Source: Megalonaias nervosa (lineage: Eukaryota > Mollusca > Bivalvia > Unionida > Unionidae). From it: 64,000 nt of DNA. The notes under the pieces were generated by a model. It was not told the DNA's origin and made no database searches. It saw nothing but the letters and a program-made list of their open reading frames with translations. Location: contig JAECUM010001931.1 in assembly GCA_016617855.1 (NCBI GenBank), positions 43,977-107,976 of the forward strand, in the 5' to 3' direction. A program made the translations under genes and the position numbers. Shown here piece after piece: positions 1-12,030 of the stretch. Positions within the stretch are counted from its first letter, which is position 1. Each line of letters opens with the position of its first letter.

Positions 1-540
1 ATACTTCAAATCTAATTCTGTAAAAGTTTGGTTTAAACTGTATGTGGTTCTGCACAACAAAAATGAATTGAAAATGAAAAGCTTTCTTGCTCTTGGAGTA
101 GATATTGTTCAACTCCTTCCTATGGACTGAGATATGATTGTATATTGCAGAAATTATACATGTATTTATATCTTTACATCTAAATATTGAATATTTTTCA
201 TTGGAAATTTAGTATTTATGTTATTCAGTTGGAACCTAGGAAATATTCATTTGAAAAACATAAAGTAAAATTTGGTGCCTTACCATTTTATATTGGCTGA
301 AACCTAAATTCAGTGCATATTGACTGGTAATTTCTACACTTCATTTTTGTGTGTGCTTGAGCCCAGTTTGTATATAGCAAGTACCCCTGTTGATTCAGAC
401 CAGTAAAATAAACCCAGTATGTGTGTCCTCATGCATGTCACCTGAGGCAACTAATGGAGACAACTGGTTTGCTATTAAATAGATACGTATTATCTTGCAG
501 CTAAAAACAAAAGCAATTGGGCATGGCATTTTACTTGAAG
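1..540. other. AT-rich non-coding DNA, no gene seen
   Basis: Short ORFs only, with no recognisable protein similarity and no splice-bounded exon. It is presumably intron or 5' flank of the Kv-beta gene, because the next recognisable coding exon on the plus strand starts at 20071. Confidence 0.5.
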
Positions 541-606
541 TTGTCTCTGCACTAAATAACCTGCTTGTGTTGCAGTGCCATAAAGTATAAAAGTAAACCA
601 AATTCA
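540..606 (+). repeat. 3' fragment of a tRNA-related SINE (family shared with 12031-12240)
   Basis: The stretch with the words actaaataacctgcttgtg and gcagtgccataaag matches the 3' part of the repeat at 12150-12240 and the reverse complement of 44985-45060. Only the 3' part is convincing here; the sequence before 540 is too diverged to assign. Confidence 0.4.
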
Positions 607-684
607 TGATCATTAGTAATTTGCCATTCTCAGAGCATAACTATCTTAAAATACTAATGATCATAAATTATTCAGAGCTAGGAA

Positions 685-795
685 GCAACCTTTTCAGTTG
701 AAACCGAAATTTTTGTAAAAACTGACTGACCTTGGATTTAATCCAAGGTCAATCAGTTTTTAAAAAAAGATTTTGGTTTCAGCTGAAAAGGTTGC
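685..795. repeat. Foldback (hairpin) element, about 111 bp
   Basis: The two halves are near-perfect reverse complements: the left arm begins gcaaccttttcagttgaaac and the right arm ends with its complement at 795. Arms are about 50 bp with a few mismatches and almost no loop. It looks like a small non-autonomous foldback or MITE. No clear target-site duplication was found. Confidence 0.75.
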
Positions 796-1254
796 TGCTG
801 ACAGTTAAATACATGTGTGAAAATATATACAGAGAGAGTAGCCAATGTTTTCATATCTACTAATGTAAAGTACACACTAACATTAAGATTATAAATTGAA
901 AATTAATAAGAATATATTTTTAAAATATCAGATTCAGACAGGCATTGCACAACTCAAAGTCTAAAAACAAAACATACTGGTAGCTATTGTGCCAGCAAGG
1001 CATATACTTTTATGTGAAAATAAACTTGGTTTACTATGTTTTGAGTAGTAGGTTACTTTGGTGCACACTGGGATATGTACTTTGCTTATTTTTGCTGATT
1101 TTGATCACTGATTTGCTTGTAAAGATGTTGGTTTTAAATAAATGTCAAACTTTAAATCAGACCTGTTCATATATACAACATGATATACTTAAAAATATGT
1201 TACAATCAAAATGTTAACAGGTGTGCTTATGAGGAAATCATCATAATGTAGACA
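796..1254. other. AT-rich non-coding DNA, nothing recognised
   Basis: Contains one 76-codon ORF (987-1217) that is leucine-rich and has no family resemblance I can name. Its codon content looks like random AT-rich sequence, so I do not call it a gene. Confidence 0.4.
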
Positions 1255-1800
1255 ACTTAGCAAATTGTCACAGTAGATGAATTGGCAGCTGGCAAAATGA
1301 CACAGTAGACAAGTTGGGAGTAGACAAATTGACACAGATGAGTTGGGAATAGGGCAGATTGATGATGTGGATGATGAATGGGGGTAGGCAAGTTGACACT
1401 AGGTGAATTGGGAGTAGGTTAATTGACACAGTAGATGAGTTGTGAGTAGGTAAATTGACACAGTATAGTCAGTTGTGGATAGGCATATTGACACAGTAGG
1501 TGAGTTGGGAGTAGGGCAGATTGATGATGTGGATGATGAATGGGGGTAGGCAGGTTGATACTAGGTGAGTTGGGGGTAGGCTAGTTGAAACAGTAGGTGA
1601 GTTGGGTGTAGGCATATTGACACAGTAGGTGAGTTGGGAGTAGGCAAGTTGACAAAGTAGGTGAGTTGGGTCTAGACATATTGACACAGTAAGTTGGGAG
1701 TAGGCTAATTGACATAGTGTAGGAGTTGGGAGTTTACAAATTGGTGTAGCAGACAAGTTGAGACTGCCCAAATTAAGAGGTACTGTTACATGGAAACATG
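1255..1800. repeat. Degenerate minisatellite, about 32-bp unit
   Basis: Units read approximately cacagtaggtgagttgggag followed by taggcaagttga, with frequent indels giving 26-34 bp periods. A longer internal duplication carries gatgatgtggatgatgaatg at both 1361 and 1523. A minus-strand ORF of 115 codons across it (1469-1816) comes from the repeat and is not a gene. Confidence 0.85.
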
Positions 1801-1816
1801 ATTTGAGAGTAGACAA

Positions 1817-2095
1817 ATGTGACTAATCCCTCTAACTCTCCTCTGTTTCTGTTTCAGTTTCACATTTTTATTTTACTTTTCTAATTTAGCAATGAATTGT
1901 AGAAACCAGAATAGAAAACAAAATTAATTTACTTTTCATCAGATTCTTCCTTTTTTAAAGATCATAATAGATATTAATTTTTCAAACAAGATTATTTCAT
2001 TGCTGTGATCCTGATTTTACTTAAAAAAATTTCGTTATGAAAATTGCTCATTTATGAAAGGTAAGAATAGACAATGATATTGCTTGGAGAGAGAT

Positions 2096-2096
<1 letters not shown>
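1817..2096. other. Non-coding AT-rich spacer
   Basis: Pyrimidine-rich start, then AT-rich sequence. No gene or repeat recognised. Confidence 0.4.

Positions 2097-2132
<36 letters not shown>
2097..2132. repeat. (GA)n microsatellite
   Basis: Uninterrupted GA dinucleotide run of about 16 units, after a short impure lead-in. Confidence 0.95.
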
Positions 2133-2136
<4 letters not shown>

Positions 2137-2229
2137 CAGATATGCCTACATAAGATATTCGAGTAATCAGTGTAAAATTATACTTAGAGTACACAAGATG
2201 AAGCCTGTTTGTACATTGATGCAAGTTAA

Positions 2230-2480
2230 GTTGATCTTACATTCATTATCACCTCAAGATGGTTTCAACATTCAGCAATTAAAATAAGAAATGTTCTTAT
2301 CTTGATCCGTGGAAATTCATTTCAGCTAAATGAGTGTCATTCCCTTTGACAGACTCTTGTTTAATTGTTATTGTCTGGAAGATATTCATTGGGAGTTTTG
2401 GCCCCTTCATTAATCAGTTTTAGATTTGCATGCTGGTAGTCGCTTGTAACCATTGTTACTGAGGAATCATTAAACAGCTT
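2230..2480 (+). repeat. Dispersed repeat fragment related to 47380-47560
   Basis: The words gatggtttcaacattcagca, ttgatccgtggaaattc and ccctttgacagactcttgtt occur in the same order and spacing, with mismatches, at 47390-47500. This is the tail of the larger dispersed repeat family also seen at 45180-47480 and 63560-63960. Confidence 0.55.
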
Positions 2481-2489
2481 ATTAGACTA

Positions 2490-4527
2490 CATTGTCTGTA
2501 AACCAGCTGACAGAGTTGTGTTTTAGGGGTGATCATCTGTGAAACAGCTGACAGAGTTGATGTGTGTTTTAGGGGTGAGTGTCTGTAAACCATCTGACAG
2601 AGTTGATGTGTGTTTTAGGGGTGAGCATCTGTGAAACAGCTGACAGCTGGTGTGTGTTTTAGTGTTGAGCATCGGTGAAACAGCTGACAGAGTTGATGTG
2701 TGTTTTTAGGGGTGAGCATCTGTGAAACATCTGACAGAGTTGATGTGTGTTTTAGGGGTGAGTATCTGTAAACCAGCTGACAGAGTTAATGTGTGTTTTA
2801 GGGGTGAGCATCTGTGAAACAGCTGACAGAGTTAATGTGTGTTTTAGGGGTGAGCTTCTGTACCCCAGCTGACAGAGTTAATGTGTGTTTTAGGGGTGAG
2901 CATCTGTGAAACAGCTGACAGAGTTGATGTGTGTTTTAGGGGTGATGGTCTGTAAACCAGCTGAAAGAGTTGATGTGTGTTTTTAGTGGTGAGTGTCTGT
3001 AAACCATCTGACAGAGTTGATGTGTGTTTTTGAGGTGAGTGTCTGTAAGCCATCTGACAGAGTTGATGTGTGCTTTAGTGGTGAGTGTCTGTAAACCATC
3101 TGACAGAGTTGATGTGTGTTTTTGAGGTGAGTGTCCGTAAACCATCTGACAGAGTTGATGTGTGTTTTAGGGTTGAGCATCGGTGAAATAGCTGACAGAG
3201 TTGTGTTTTTAGGATTGAGTGTCTGTAAACCAGCTGACAGAGTTGATGTGTGTTATAGGAGTGAGTGTCTGTAAACCAGCTGACAGAGTTGATGTGGGTT
3301 TTTGGTCTGTAAACCAGCTGACAGAGTTGATGTGGGTTTTTGGTGTAAATGTCTGTAAACTAGCTGACAGAATTGAGATGTGTTTTAGGGGTGAGTGTCT
3401 GTAAACTAGCTGACAGAGTTGATGTGTGTTTTAGGCATGAGTATCTGTGAAACAGCTGATTGAGTTGATGTGTGTTTTAGGGGTGAGCATCTATAAACCA
3501 GCTGACAGAGTTGATGTGTGTCTTAGGGCTGAGTGTCTGTAAACCAGCTGACAGAGTTGATATGTGTTTTAGGGGTGAGTGTCTGCAAACTGGCTAACAG
3601 AGTTGATATGTGTTTTAGGGGTGAGTGTCTGCAAACTGGCTAACAGAGTTGATATGTGTTTTAGGGGTCAGTATCTGAAACAACTGATTGAGTTGATGTG
3701 TGTTTTATGGGTGAGTGTCTGTAAAGCAGCTGACAGAGTTGATGTGTGTTTTAGGGGTGAATATCTGTGAAACAGCTGACAAAGTTGATTTGTTGTTAGG
3801 GGTGAGCTTCTGTACACAAGCTGACAGTTGATGTCGCATTTTAGGGGTGAGAGTCTGTAAACCAGCTGACAGAGTTGTGTTTTTAGGGTTGAGCATCTGT
3901 GAAACAGGTGACAGAGATGATATGTGTTTTTAGGGGTGAGCGTCTGTAAACCAACAGAGTTGTTGTTGTTGTTATTGTGGGTTTAATTTCATTTTTCAGT
4001 GCCTGTGAGGCTGTTTATGGTGGCCAGTATAACTGGTGGAGTAAGAACCACTGACCCATGAAAAGCTACTGGCAAGCTTTCTCAGATACGCACATTGGCA
4101 GGGGTCAAGACTTGAACCCATGTGAATAGAAGTGAGATGGTAGTGATCTGTAAAAGCCAGCACTTTAGATCACTCGGCCACCCAGGGTCCTGGGTTGATG
4201 TGTGTTTTATGGATGAGCATCTGTAAACCAGCTGGCAGAGTTGCTATGTTTTTGGGGGTGAGTGTCAGTAAACCAGCTGGCAGAGTTGATGTGTATTTAG
4301 GGGTGAGCATCTGTAAACCAGCTGACAGAGTTGATGTGTGTTTCAGGGGGGAGGGTCTGTAAACCAGCTGACAGAGTTGATGTATGTTTTAGGGATTGAG
4401 CATCTCTACACCAGCTGACAGTGGATGTGTTTTAGGGGTGAGTGTCTGTACACCAGCTGACAGTGGATGTGTTTTAGGGGTGAGTGTCTGTACACCAGCT
4501 GACAGTGGATGTGTTTTAGGGGTGAGC
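2490..4527. repeat. 46-bp minisatellite, about 38 copies, split by a SINE
   Basis: The core unit is acagagttgatgtgtgtttt plus aggggtgagtgtctgtaaac plus catctg, 46 bp. Copies diverge mainly at the position reading aaaccagctg, aaaccatctg or gaaacagctg. The array runs from about 2490 to 4527 and is interrupted at 3957-4192 by a SINE, with repeat units on both sides. The last three units (4410-4515) are shorter and nearly identical, which suggests recent local duplication. Each unit contains ttttag close to gtgagt, discussed in the findings. ORFs on both strands here come from the repeat. Confidence 0.93.
3957..4192 (-). mobile_element. tRNA-derived SINE (TGTTGT-tail family), minus orientation
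   Basis: On the plus strand it starts with a (GTT)n run, then ggtttaatttcatttttcag, and ends gatcactcggccacccaggg. Read on the minus strand the end becomes a tRNA-like head with an A box (ggccgagtgatctaaag) and a B box around gggttcaagt, followed by the body and a (CAA)n-type tail. It is inserted in the 46-bp minisatellite. The same family occurs at 27541, 42137, 59385 and, as fragments, elsewhere. Confidence 0.85.
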
Positions 4528-5174
4528 ATAGCCAGGAAAAAACACATAGCTATGTATTACTGTGTGCAAGTCTGTATTGCAGTATATATCAATCCATGTC
4601 GGTCACTTAAACCATTCTTGTTTTAAATGTTAATTTTGCATTTTTGTACTGAAATCAAATTGGGAAATTTCTCAACAGGTAATAAAAACTTAACCAGAAA
4701 TAAACATCTTGATGTTCATTTGACAAAATTAGATATATTCATATAATACCTCATTTTTAATTTAACATTGATACAGAGGGAAACATTTCAGCAAGGAAGA
4801 AAATAAAACTTAGAAAGAATAACAAGATTATTCTACCTGATAATATAGGTTGTTGGTTTGCAAAAAAAAAATTATTAAATGATTCAGATACTGCAAAATA
4901 AAATTATTAAAAGATTAAGTCATGAAAAGGAGCCAAAACACAAATAACAAATGTATCATGCTGACAAATGTCATCCTATGAATTCAAAAATGAGGAAAAG
5001 GGCAAGCAGGATTTTAGATCCACTTTGACTTTTAAGCAGACATCTGCAGTGAGTCTCTGGTAGAATGTCTCAATGTTACACTGTTTCATGGATTGAGCAA
5101 AGACACCAGGTTTAAGAAGCTTATATTGTACACAACACTCTAATTACTAAGTAATGAATAATGAAACTTTGGGC
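4528..5174. other. AT-rich non-coding spacer
   Basis: No ORF of interest, no clear repeat. Presumed intron or flank. Confidence 0.4.
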
Positions 5175-5715
5175 ATGATTGATATCTGGCCCTTGGCAAT
5201 GAAATGTTTATGACATGATTGATATAGGGCCTTTGAACTGTCTATAACATGATTGATATGGGGCCTTTGGCAATGAACTGTCTATGACATGTTTGATATG
5301 GGGCCTTTGGCAATAAACTCTATGACATGATTGATATGGAGCCTTTGGCAATGAAACTGTCTATGACATGATTGATATGGAGCCTAAATTGGCACTGAAC
5401 TGTCTTTGACATGATTGATATGTGGCCTTGGTAATGAAACTGTCTATGGCATGATTAATACAGGGCCTTTGGCAATGAAACTATGGTATGATTAATATGG
5501 GGCCTTTGGCAATGAAACTGTCTATGGCATGATTGATATAGGGCCTTTGGCAATGAAACACACTATGGCATGATTGATACAGGGACTTTAGCAATGGAAC
5601 TTATATGGCTGATATGAGGTCTTTGACATTGAAACTGCCAATGGCATGATTGATATGTGGCTTTTGGTAATGAAACTGTCAATGGCATGATTGATATGTA
5701 GCCTTTGGTAATAAA
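5175..5715. repeat. Minisatellite, about 41-bp unit
   Basis: The unit is tatgacatgattgatatggg followed by gcctttggcaatgaaactgtc, about 41 bp, with roughly 12-13 diverged copies. Variation includes gacatgattg/ggcatgattg and some shortened units. Confidence 0.9.
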
Positions 5716-8100
5716 AGTTTGTGTAAACTCTGTGTGCCTGGCATGTCAATGATCATAGATTGCCAACTTTAAATGTTTGGCAATCTCTGGGAACTGTATA
5801 CATTTTTTTTCTGCAGTTGTTGGTGTTGGGTCTGGGGGTACTGTCACTTCTTTGCAAGGTTACTGTTGATGGAAGGATGATGGATAGCAATGCCATAAAT
5901 GTGTCTCCAAATGTGTTGATTTTGATTATAGAAAGGTTACAAACGAAGACAGTTTTGTCAGTTTTATTGGTCTCTATTTCTTTTTTTTAGTAAAAATATA
6001 TTCCAGATTGAGCTAAATTCCGCTCAAGTTTATCATTGATTCATACTTAGTAAATCACCATGTTGGATATAATGCTGAGCTTAATGAAAGAGATATCAGT
6101 TCAGGATACTTGAATGTAGTTAAAGAAAAATCCTGGTATACCAATATTACTATTCTTGTGTTGCAAGATACTGTATCAGGTACTTTTCATTGCATTTAAT
6201 AGTATATTCAGTCTATTGTTACATCCTTAATGTGTTTTAGTGTTTGTTCTGTGGGTTTGCCAGTCCTTGTTCGTCAGAGTTCCGGCCCATTTTTCAGTTT
6301 CTGCAATGAGAAATCGGTGAAGTTCTGCAAACATTTTGTAATTATTTTGATGTGGAATAAATACGAAGCTGGGCCTTTTTACTGGATTTAAGCCAACACT
6401 CTAGTGTGACTTAATTGTATTTGAAGACATAAATATCTGAAGCCCATAGTTCAAGTTGGTAGTTTTTCCAGTCATAATATCTATTTTATCCTGATACAAA
6501 ATTATTTTTCCTTCATGCAACACATTTTAATTAGATGGTCAGTTAGGTCAATATGTAGTTAGAGATGGAGGATAGATAGAGAGATAGATTAAGGATAACA
6601 TTTTGGGTCCTCCAACCCTAGAATTTGGAATTTTTAGCGTGAAATGAGTATTTGGGTGAATTTTTTTTAACACATAGGCTTCTGGATTCTAACCAAATAT
6701 CCCTCATGCAACTTTTGTTGCAAATTTTTTCAGCTGTCCCTTTTGTTATGAATATTTAATATGTATAGTTTTTTTCTTTCCATGGTTGGATTTGACGTTG
6801 TCAGAAATCAAGTTCATTGTCTACCTGACCAGTAACTTTTCTTTTGGTAAACAAATAATACATTGTTAATATTTCCCTTTGGGTGTGGGTCAAATATTAG
6901 GATCATTATCAATAAAAGTAAACATATTTATTTGTGTCTGGGTCTAGAACAGTGGTAGTCCCTATGAAATGACCTATTGTACCTTATCTATTGTACCTTA
7001 TGTTTACCACATTCTTTATTACAATTTTATTAACATATTTTATCTTGTTGACAGGGTTTGAATTTTTCTGGAAATGAACTTGACCCTCCTGGATTTTCTT
7101 TTGTGCCTTAGTTTTTTTTTATATATTCTTGTTTATTCTCATTCTTGCTTTGACATCTTTAGGCAGAATCAATCTTATTGTTGTGTTTAGATTTTGATTT
7201 TTATGAAATTATTTATTTGAATTATTATTCACTGGAAACAATAAATGCTCTTAAATAATATTCTTGGACAGAAACATATACATGTACTTGGAATTGTAGT
7301 GAATTCAGACAACAACATCTTGGATTATATCATTGTGATTAATTGGAAGACTTAGTACATGATCACACTTTAGGCTACTAGTATATTAGTACATTCAAGA
7401 CTACAGGCACATCAATGCCTTCAGTGCTGGACCTTATTTTGAACACCACTGGAATTTAATTATAACTACATTCATTTGCACTAGTGATAGAATATTTTGG
7501 ACTATTTGGGATTTAATTCATAATATTGAAAATTCTTCAAAATTTGCACTTTGTATTCTAGGGAAAGATATTATTTGTTGAATCTTCCACATTATTTGAC
7601 AGTTTTCATTCTTTTCTATTACTTGGTTTAAGACCATAGAGTCTGATACTTTATAACAGATTAAAAACTTAATATTTGATTTGTTCATGTATAGTGTAAA
7701 CCAAATTTAGTTAATTTATTTTGTGTTTGTAATGTAGAGAAAAGTTGCCTATTTTGTTCTAGAAGTAGTAGTAGTTGTTCTGTGAAATATATTTTGGAGA
7801 AAAAAAATCATTAATATAAGACTGAGGATCAGCAGCCAGTCAGCATATCTGAGAATTCATCAAACATACAATAAATTATGACTGCATTATTATAATTTTG
7901 CAACAATTACCAAGCAGGCAAAAGTCAACAGGCTAGGCTGTATTGAACTCCATTGAAAACTATATTCCCTTGCAATGAAGAAAGCATAATTAAAGCAAAA
8001 CATAATTTAGTACATTAGAAGTAAAGACATAGAAATTGTTGTTTTGTATTTCATACTAGACCATGTGATTCCAAGTATACCTTAACAAACGAATGCTGTA
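5716..8100. other. Intron/flank DNA without a recognised gene
   Basis: AT-rich sequence of about 2.4 kb. One ORF (5760-5990) contains LGLG and was examined as a possible Kv-beta exon but rejected. No transposon protein or tandem repeat recognised. Confidence 0.4.
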
Positions 8101-8635
8101 CAGTGTATTATACTATATCTTTACAAAATACACTCAAGACAATTGCCTAGCAAAGTGTACAGTATAGCACTATTTATTTACAAAGTTAACTCAATATATG
8201 CCTGGCAAAGTGTACAGTGTATAATACTATTTCCTTACAAAGTACACTCAAGACACATCCTTGGTAAAGTGTACAATGTAGATTACTATTTCCTTACAAA
8301 GTACACTCACGACAGATGCCTGGCAAAGTGTACAATAGTATAATACTATTTCTTTACAAAGTACTCTCGAGACACATGCTTGGCAAAGTGTACAGTACTG
8401 TAATACCATTTCTTTACCAAGTACACTCAAGAAGAATGCATTGTACAATGTAAAATACTATTTCTGTACAAAGTTCACTCAAGACACCTACCTGGCAAGT
8501 GGCAAAGAATACAGTAGTAGAATTCTGTTTCTTTATAAAGTACACTCAAGACAAAAGCCTAGCAAAGTGTACAGTGTAAAATACTATTTCTTTACAAAGT
8601 ACACTTAAGACACATACCTGGAAAAGTGACAAGGC
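8100..8635. repeat. Minisatellite, about 60-bp unit, about 9 copies
   Basis: The unit contains tactatttctttacaaagta, cactcaagacacatgcctgg and caaagtgtacagtgta. The spacing of tactattt at 8225, 8284 and 8344 gives 59-60 bp. ORFs on both strands are by-products. Confidence 0.92.
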
Positions 8636-9810
8636 CAAAGGTTACATCTAGCAGGAATTTAATTATTGTTTTGGGGTTTTTCTTTACACTGACTATTGCC
8701 AGTCATAATCTGGGTCCATTTGCCAGTTTGTTGAAACATTTTTGTTCCCAGTGCATAAAAAGAATTCAAACACTGGAAATATATACTTTTAGGTGACGCT
8801 GGATAATATGTAGGTATTTCCCATTTTTATTTTGAGACTCTAAAGAACACACCAAGGTAGCCGACCCAGGCTCCCTTGGATTAAAAGTCCCATACTCCAC
8901 TAACTTAACTAATGTTCCCCACTATGGATGATTTTAAAGAGTTCAGCATTACTGTCTTAATGTAGATTACCATAACAGATATTAGTGTCCAATAAAGTAG
9001 CAGGAGGGGGACTCGGGACTAAACTTATCAATTTGCGAAACATTTTTGAAAAGGTGTTTTGTGCATTGTAGAATTTTGTATGAAATATATATTGTTATTC
9101 ATACCTGTGGGGTATTTCTTTCCTGATGATCATGTGGGTCCATCCTGTTAATACAAAAGAAAATTATCATGCAGAATCCTCAATTTCAATGATGTTGATA
9201 TTTAACCACTAATTGTTTATCGTTCTTTGAATGAAATGAATAACTCTCACAAAATGATCTGATAATTTAACTGTTTTTATTTTAAAAAGGTGTTTTAGAA
9301 AGGAGGTGACAGAATAAAAAGGATAATAAGCAAACATGAGGATTTATTTTAATATACAAACTAAAATGACTAGTCCAGATAATCAACTTATGATGTATTG
9401 TGGTGTTGGCAGTGCCTGAGGTATAAGATACAATAGGACTACCTTATAATAATGTTATCAGACCTGCCAACCCTTACAATTTTACTCTAAGTCTTACTGA
9501 AATGGCCCTTAATCATGTCCTTGTAAGGGTGCAAATTTCTGTCGATCTATGAAGAGCACATTAATGTAGGCAGGTGAATGATTAATTAGATTTATGGGGA
9601 CCGTGGCATGTTAAATCACCATAATGCACGGATTTGTAATGTCTCTGTCATGAGAGAAGTGATTCTTAATGAAGCATTTGTTTACTTAACAGTCAGACAG
9701 ACTGGAAGGATAGGGTTAACTTTGATCTTGTATCGGAATTATCAGATTTGAGATTTTCCAGAATCAGTTATTTGGGAATCTCGAGGTCACACAGACTACA
9801 ATTTTGGCGC
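8636..9810. other. Non-coding DNA; one small SINE-like scrap
   Basis: At 8848-8890 the words acaccaaggtagccgaccca resemble the 45070 region (acaccatggtagctgaccca), so this is probably a scrap of the same SINE family. At 9460-9540 the sequence agacctgccaacccttacaa resembles a generic dispersed repeat. Nothing else recognised. Confidence 0.4.
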
Positions 9811-9815
9811 CTAGT

Positions 9816-9823
9816 TATAAAAG
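9816..9823 (+). promoter_or_regulatory. Possible TATA box (TATAAAAG)
   Basis: A consensus TATAAAAG lies in a locally more GC- and CpG-containing stretch (9780-10270) and about 250 bp before a 60-codon ATG-initiated ORF (10071-10253). Kv-beta genes are known to use alternative promoters and N-terminal exons, so an alternative start is possible. The motif alone is weak evidence and could be chance. Confidence 0.15.
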
Positions 9824-11330
9824 GTGGGAGATGTATTTAATCTGGATTGGTTACGCTAAATAAGGGGCATGATTCCCACATGAGATTTCTTGGTTTTTAA
9901 TATGTCCCATCACAAAATTTTAGTCAGTCTATGCTTTTCTGCAAGAGAAAACAAAGGTAGGAGACTCCGAGGTTGAATTTAAAAGAAATTCTATCGTAAA
10001 ATAATCATCCAAGGGGCCGGATGTCTGGAAAGATGACGGACACAATTTTGGTGGTAGAAGCAAGCGAAGTTTGAAAGCACAAGGTGAAATAGCTCCACGG
10101 GACGTATCCACATACCTACCTATCGAAGTATCTACGTATCACATACTTATATATCCACCTACCCATACAAAGTTCGAGGGCCGAAAGAGGCGAGACAGTA
10201 GAGAATTTGGAGAAGGGAAAAGTGGAAAGGACCAAGAAGAACAGTCACAGTGAAGTTGGAGAACAGTCACAGTGAATTTGGAGTGAACCGGAAATAATCA
10301 GGTTATGAAGTTGTACAAGGCAATGACTTCAATTGTTCACTTGATTCTATGATGAACTAATTCTATCATTTAAAACAGACTGGATATTTATATAAGTATA
10401 TTTGTGTTTTGAAATTCGGTGAATGATTTACTTAAAAAAGTGGTGTATCTTCCTAATGTAATGCATTATCACAGTTGTTTATGTAATTGATTAAATTGTT
10501 ATTTTCATGTACGGGGGCTGGTGTCATTCTGTTTTATATATCTGCTCAGATCTCTATCTATTCTACCTATAAGTTTCACACTTTATATGTATTAATATTT
10601 ACTCGATCCAGGCAATAACACCGAAGGCGATCACCCTCTAGATAATGATAACCCAATTTCCACTACAACCCACTCCCGACAAAGTGGGGCTTCAGAGCAG
10701 TCTTTATGGAATAATAGCAAATAATATGAAAATACAATGGTTGTAGTCAAAACCAGACATTGGCTTGCCTGTGTTTAGTCAAAATCCCAGATTTCATATT
10801 AGATTCAGTGGAAACAAACAAACTTTAGAGATGTTCTTCAGATACCGTTGTTTTTCATGTAAAGCACCTGCAAGATTAAACTGTTGCTTATAGCATTATC
10901 TAGAAATATCCAGTAAACAAAATCATGTTAGGCAAAATCACGCTTTAAAAGGCTCAGACAGTTTGCAAAGTATTATAACTCAGTGGTCTTATGTAACAGA
11001 AAGAAGCAAAACCAAGAAATTTAAAGTAAAATCAAGAAATAAATATATTTCTCTATGTTACAAAGTGAATTTTAAGAGGAATTTTCAGTATTGTGAATTA
11101 ATTCCCAAATAATCCTAGATTTTATGTATGTGTGTATTCATGTTGCTTTTTATGTTCATTATGTGCTTTTGTGTCTTATTTAGATCTGATTGTAAGAACA
11201 ATACAGAACTCGAGTATTGTTAACATAGGCATTCTCTAGCAAATTATATATGATGTATCAGTTTCATGCTGTCCCATGTTACTACATAATTTATACAACT
11301 CTGTGATAATTTATTACAAACCACCAACAA
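9824..11330. other. Non-coding DNA; slightly CpG-richer patch at 9930-10270
   Basis: The patch has ORFs on both strands (minus 9929-10111, plus 10071-10253); the plus ORF is rich in Lys/Arg/Glu at its C-terminus and ends in a stop at 10253. Neither is recognised as a family. The rest is AT-rich without features. Confidence 0.35.
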
Positions 11331-11334
11331 TTGT

Positions 11335-11665
11335 TAGCACTACTGGTCATAGACCAGAACAGCTGATGAGATGGTATGTTGTCTGTCATCCATCATCCAA
11401 TGTCTATCCATTAGCACAAGTTTGATATAGCCACTCCTTCTAAACTTCACACACACTATCATCCCGTTGTCTAGTTGGCTCTAAATGAAAATAATGTCAG
11501 TCGGAAATCCAAGATGAAAATCTTATCACTATTCCTCAATGGATGTCATGTCAATACAGGGTTTTCACTAAATGAAATCCAGTTGGTCCTAAATGAATAT
11601 GGTGCTGATCTTACTTCCAATATGGCTACCATGACAGCCATCTTGAAATTCTTTTTATTGCTGCT
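11335..11665 (+). repeat. Dispersed repeat family (internally repetitive, 110-130 bp units)
   Basis: It contains two units built from ttggtcctaaatgaatatgg, then a 'ccaatatggctaccatgaca' block, then gccatcttgaaa. The same words recur at 43130-43270, 44820-44990, 45180-45830, 47090-47480 and 63560-63960. There is no coding potential. It is probably a non-autonomous element or its decayed body; the family is not identified. Confidence 0.7.
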
Positions 11666-11671
11666 TCTTCT

Positions 11672-11795
11672 GCAGCATGATGTCCCAGTGCTAGGCATCA
11701 CTATAAACTGCCACACTGCAGACATCATAGCAGTATGACTGAAAAATTGTTAAAGCTACGTTAAAAATCCAAAATCACACACACACACACACACC
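11672..11795 (+). mobile_element. 3' half of a tRNA-derived SINE (same family as 42655)
   Basis: The sequence from gcagcatgatgtcccagtgc through ctataaactgccacactgca to the tail gctacgttaaaaatcc and a short (CA)n matches the 3' half of the SINE at 42655-42965. The tRNA-like head is absent. It joins directly onto the dispersed repeat that ends near 11665. Confidence 0.8.
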
Positions 11796-12030
11796 TACCT
11801 TTTGAGGGACTCTTGTTTATTTAGCCAGAAGCCAAAAGTGGGCCTGTCTGCATTATTAGCACATAATTACCACTCCTAGTCATGAGTAATTAGGAAGAGA
11901 GACTGAACATTGATGGATCTCTACGACTAATATTGCACTGACGTGTGTGAGGCAAGTGTTTCCAATGATGCCAAATTAGAAATAGCCATAAGTCAAGTGT
12001 ATACCTTCCTTACTGAATTATTTGAACATG

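Noticed and set aside
2490..4527. CRISPR-like array
   Set aside because: Units are contiguous head-to-tail with no unique spacers, and the genome is eukaryotic.
5760..5990. ORF with VLGLG and NAIN, considered as an upstream Kv-beta exon (CLGLGTWVTFGG .. NGINLFDTAEVY)
   Set aside because: Apart from LGLG, none of the diagnostic residues (TWVTFGG, FDTAEVY) are present in any frame, and no coherent acceptor/donor phase fits exon a.
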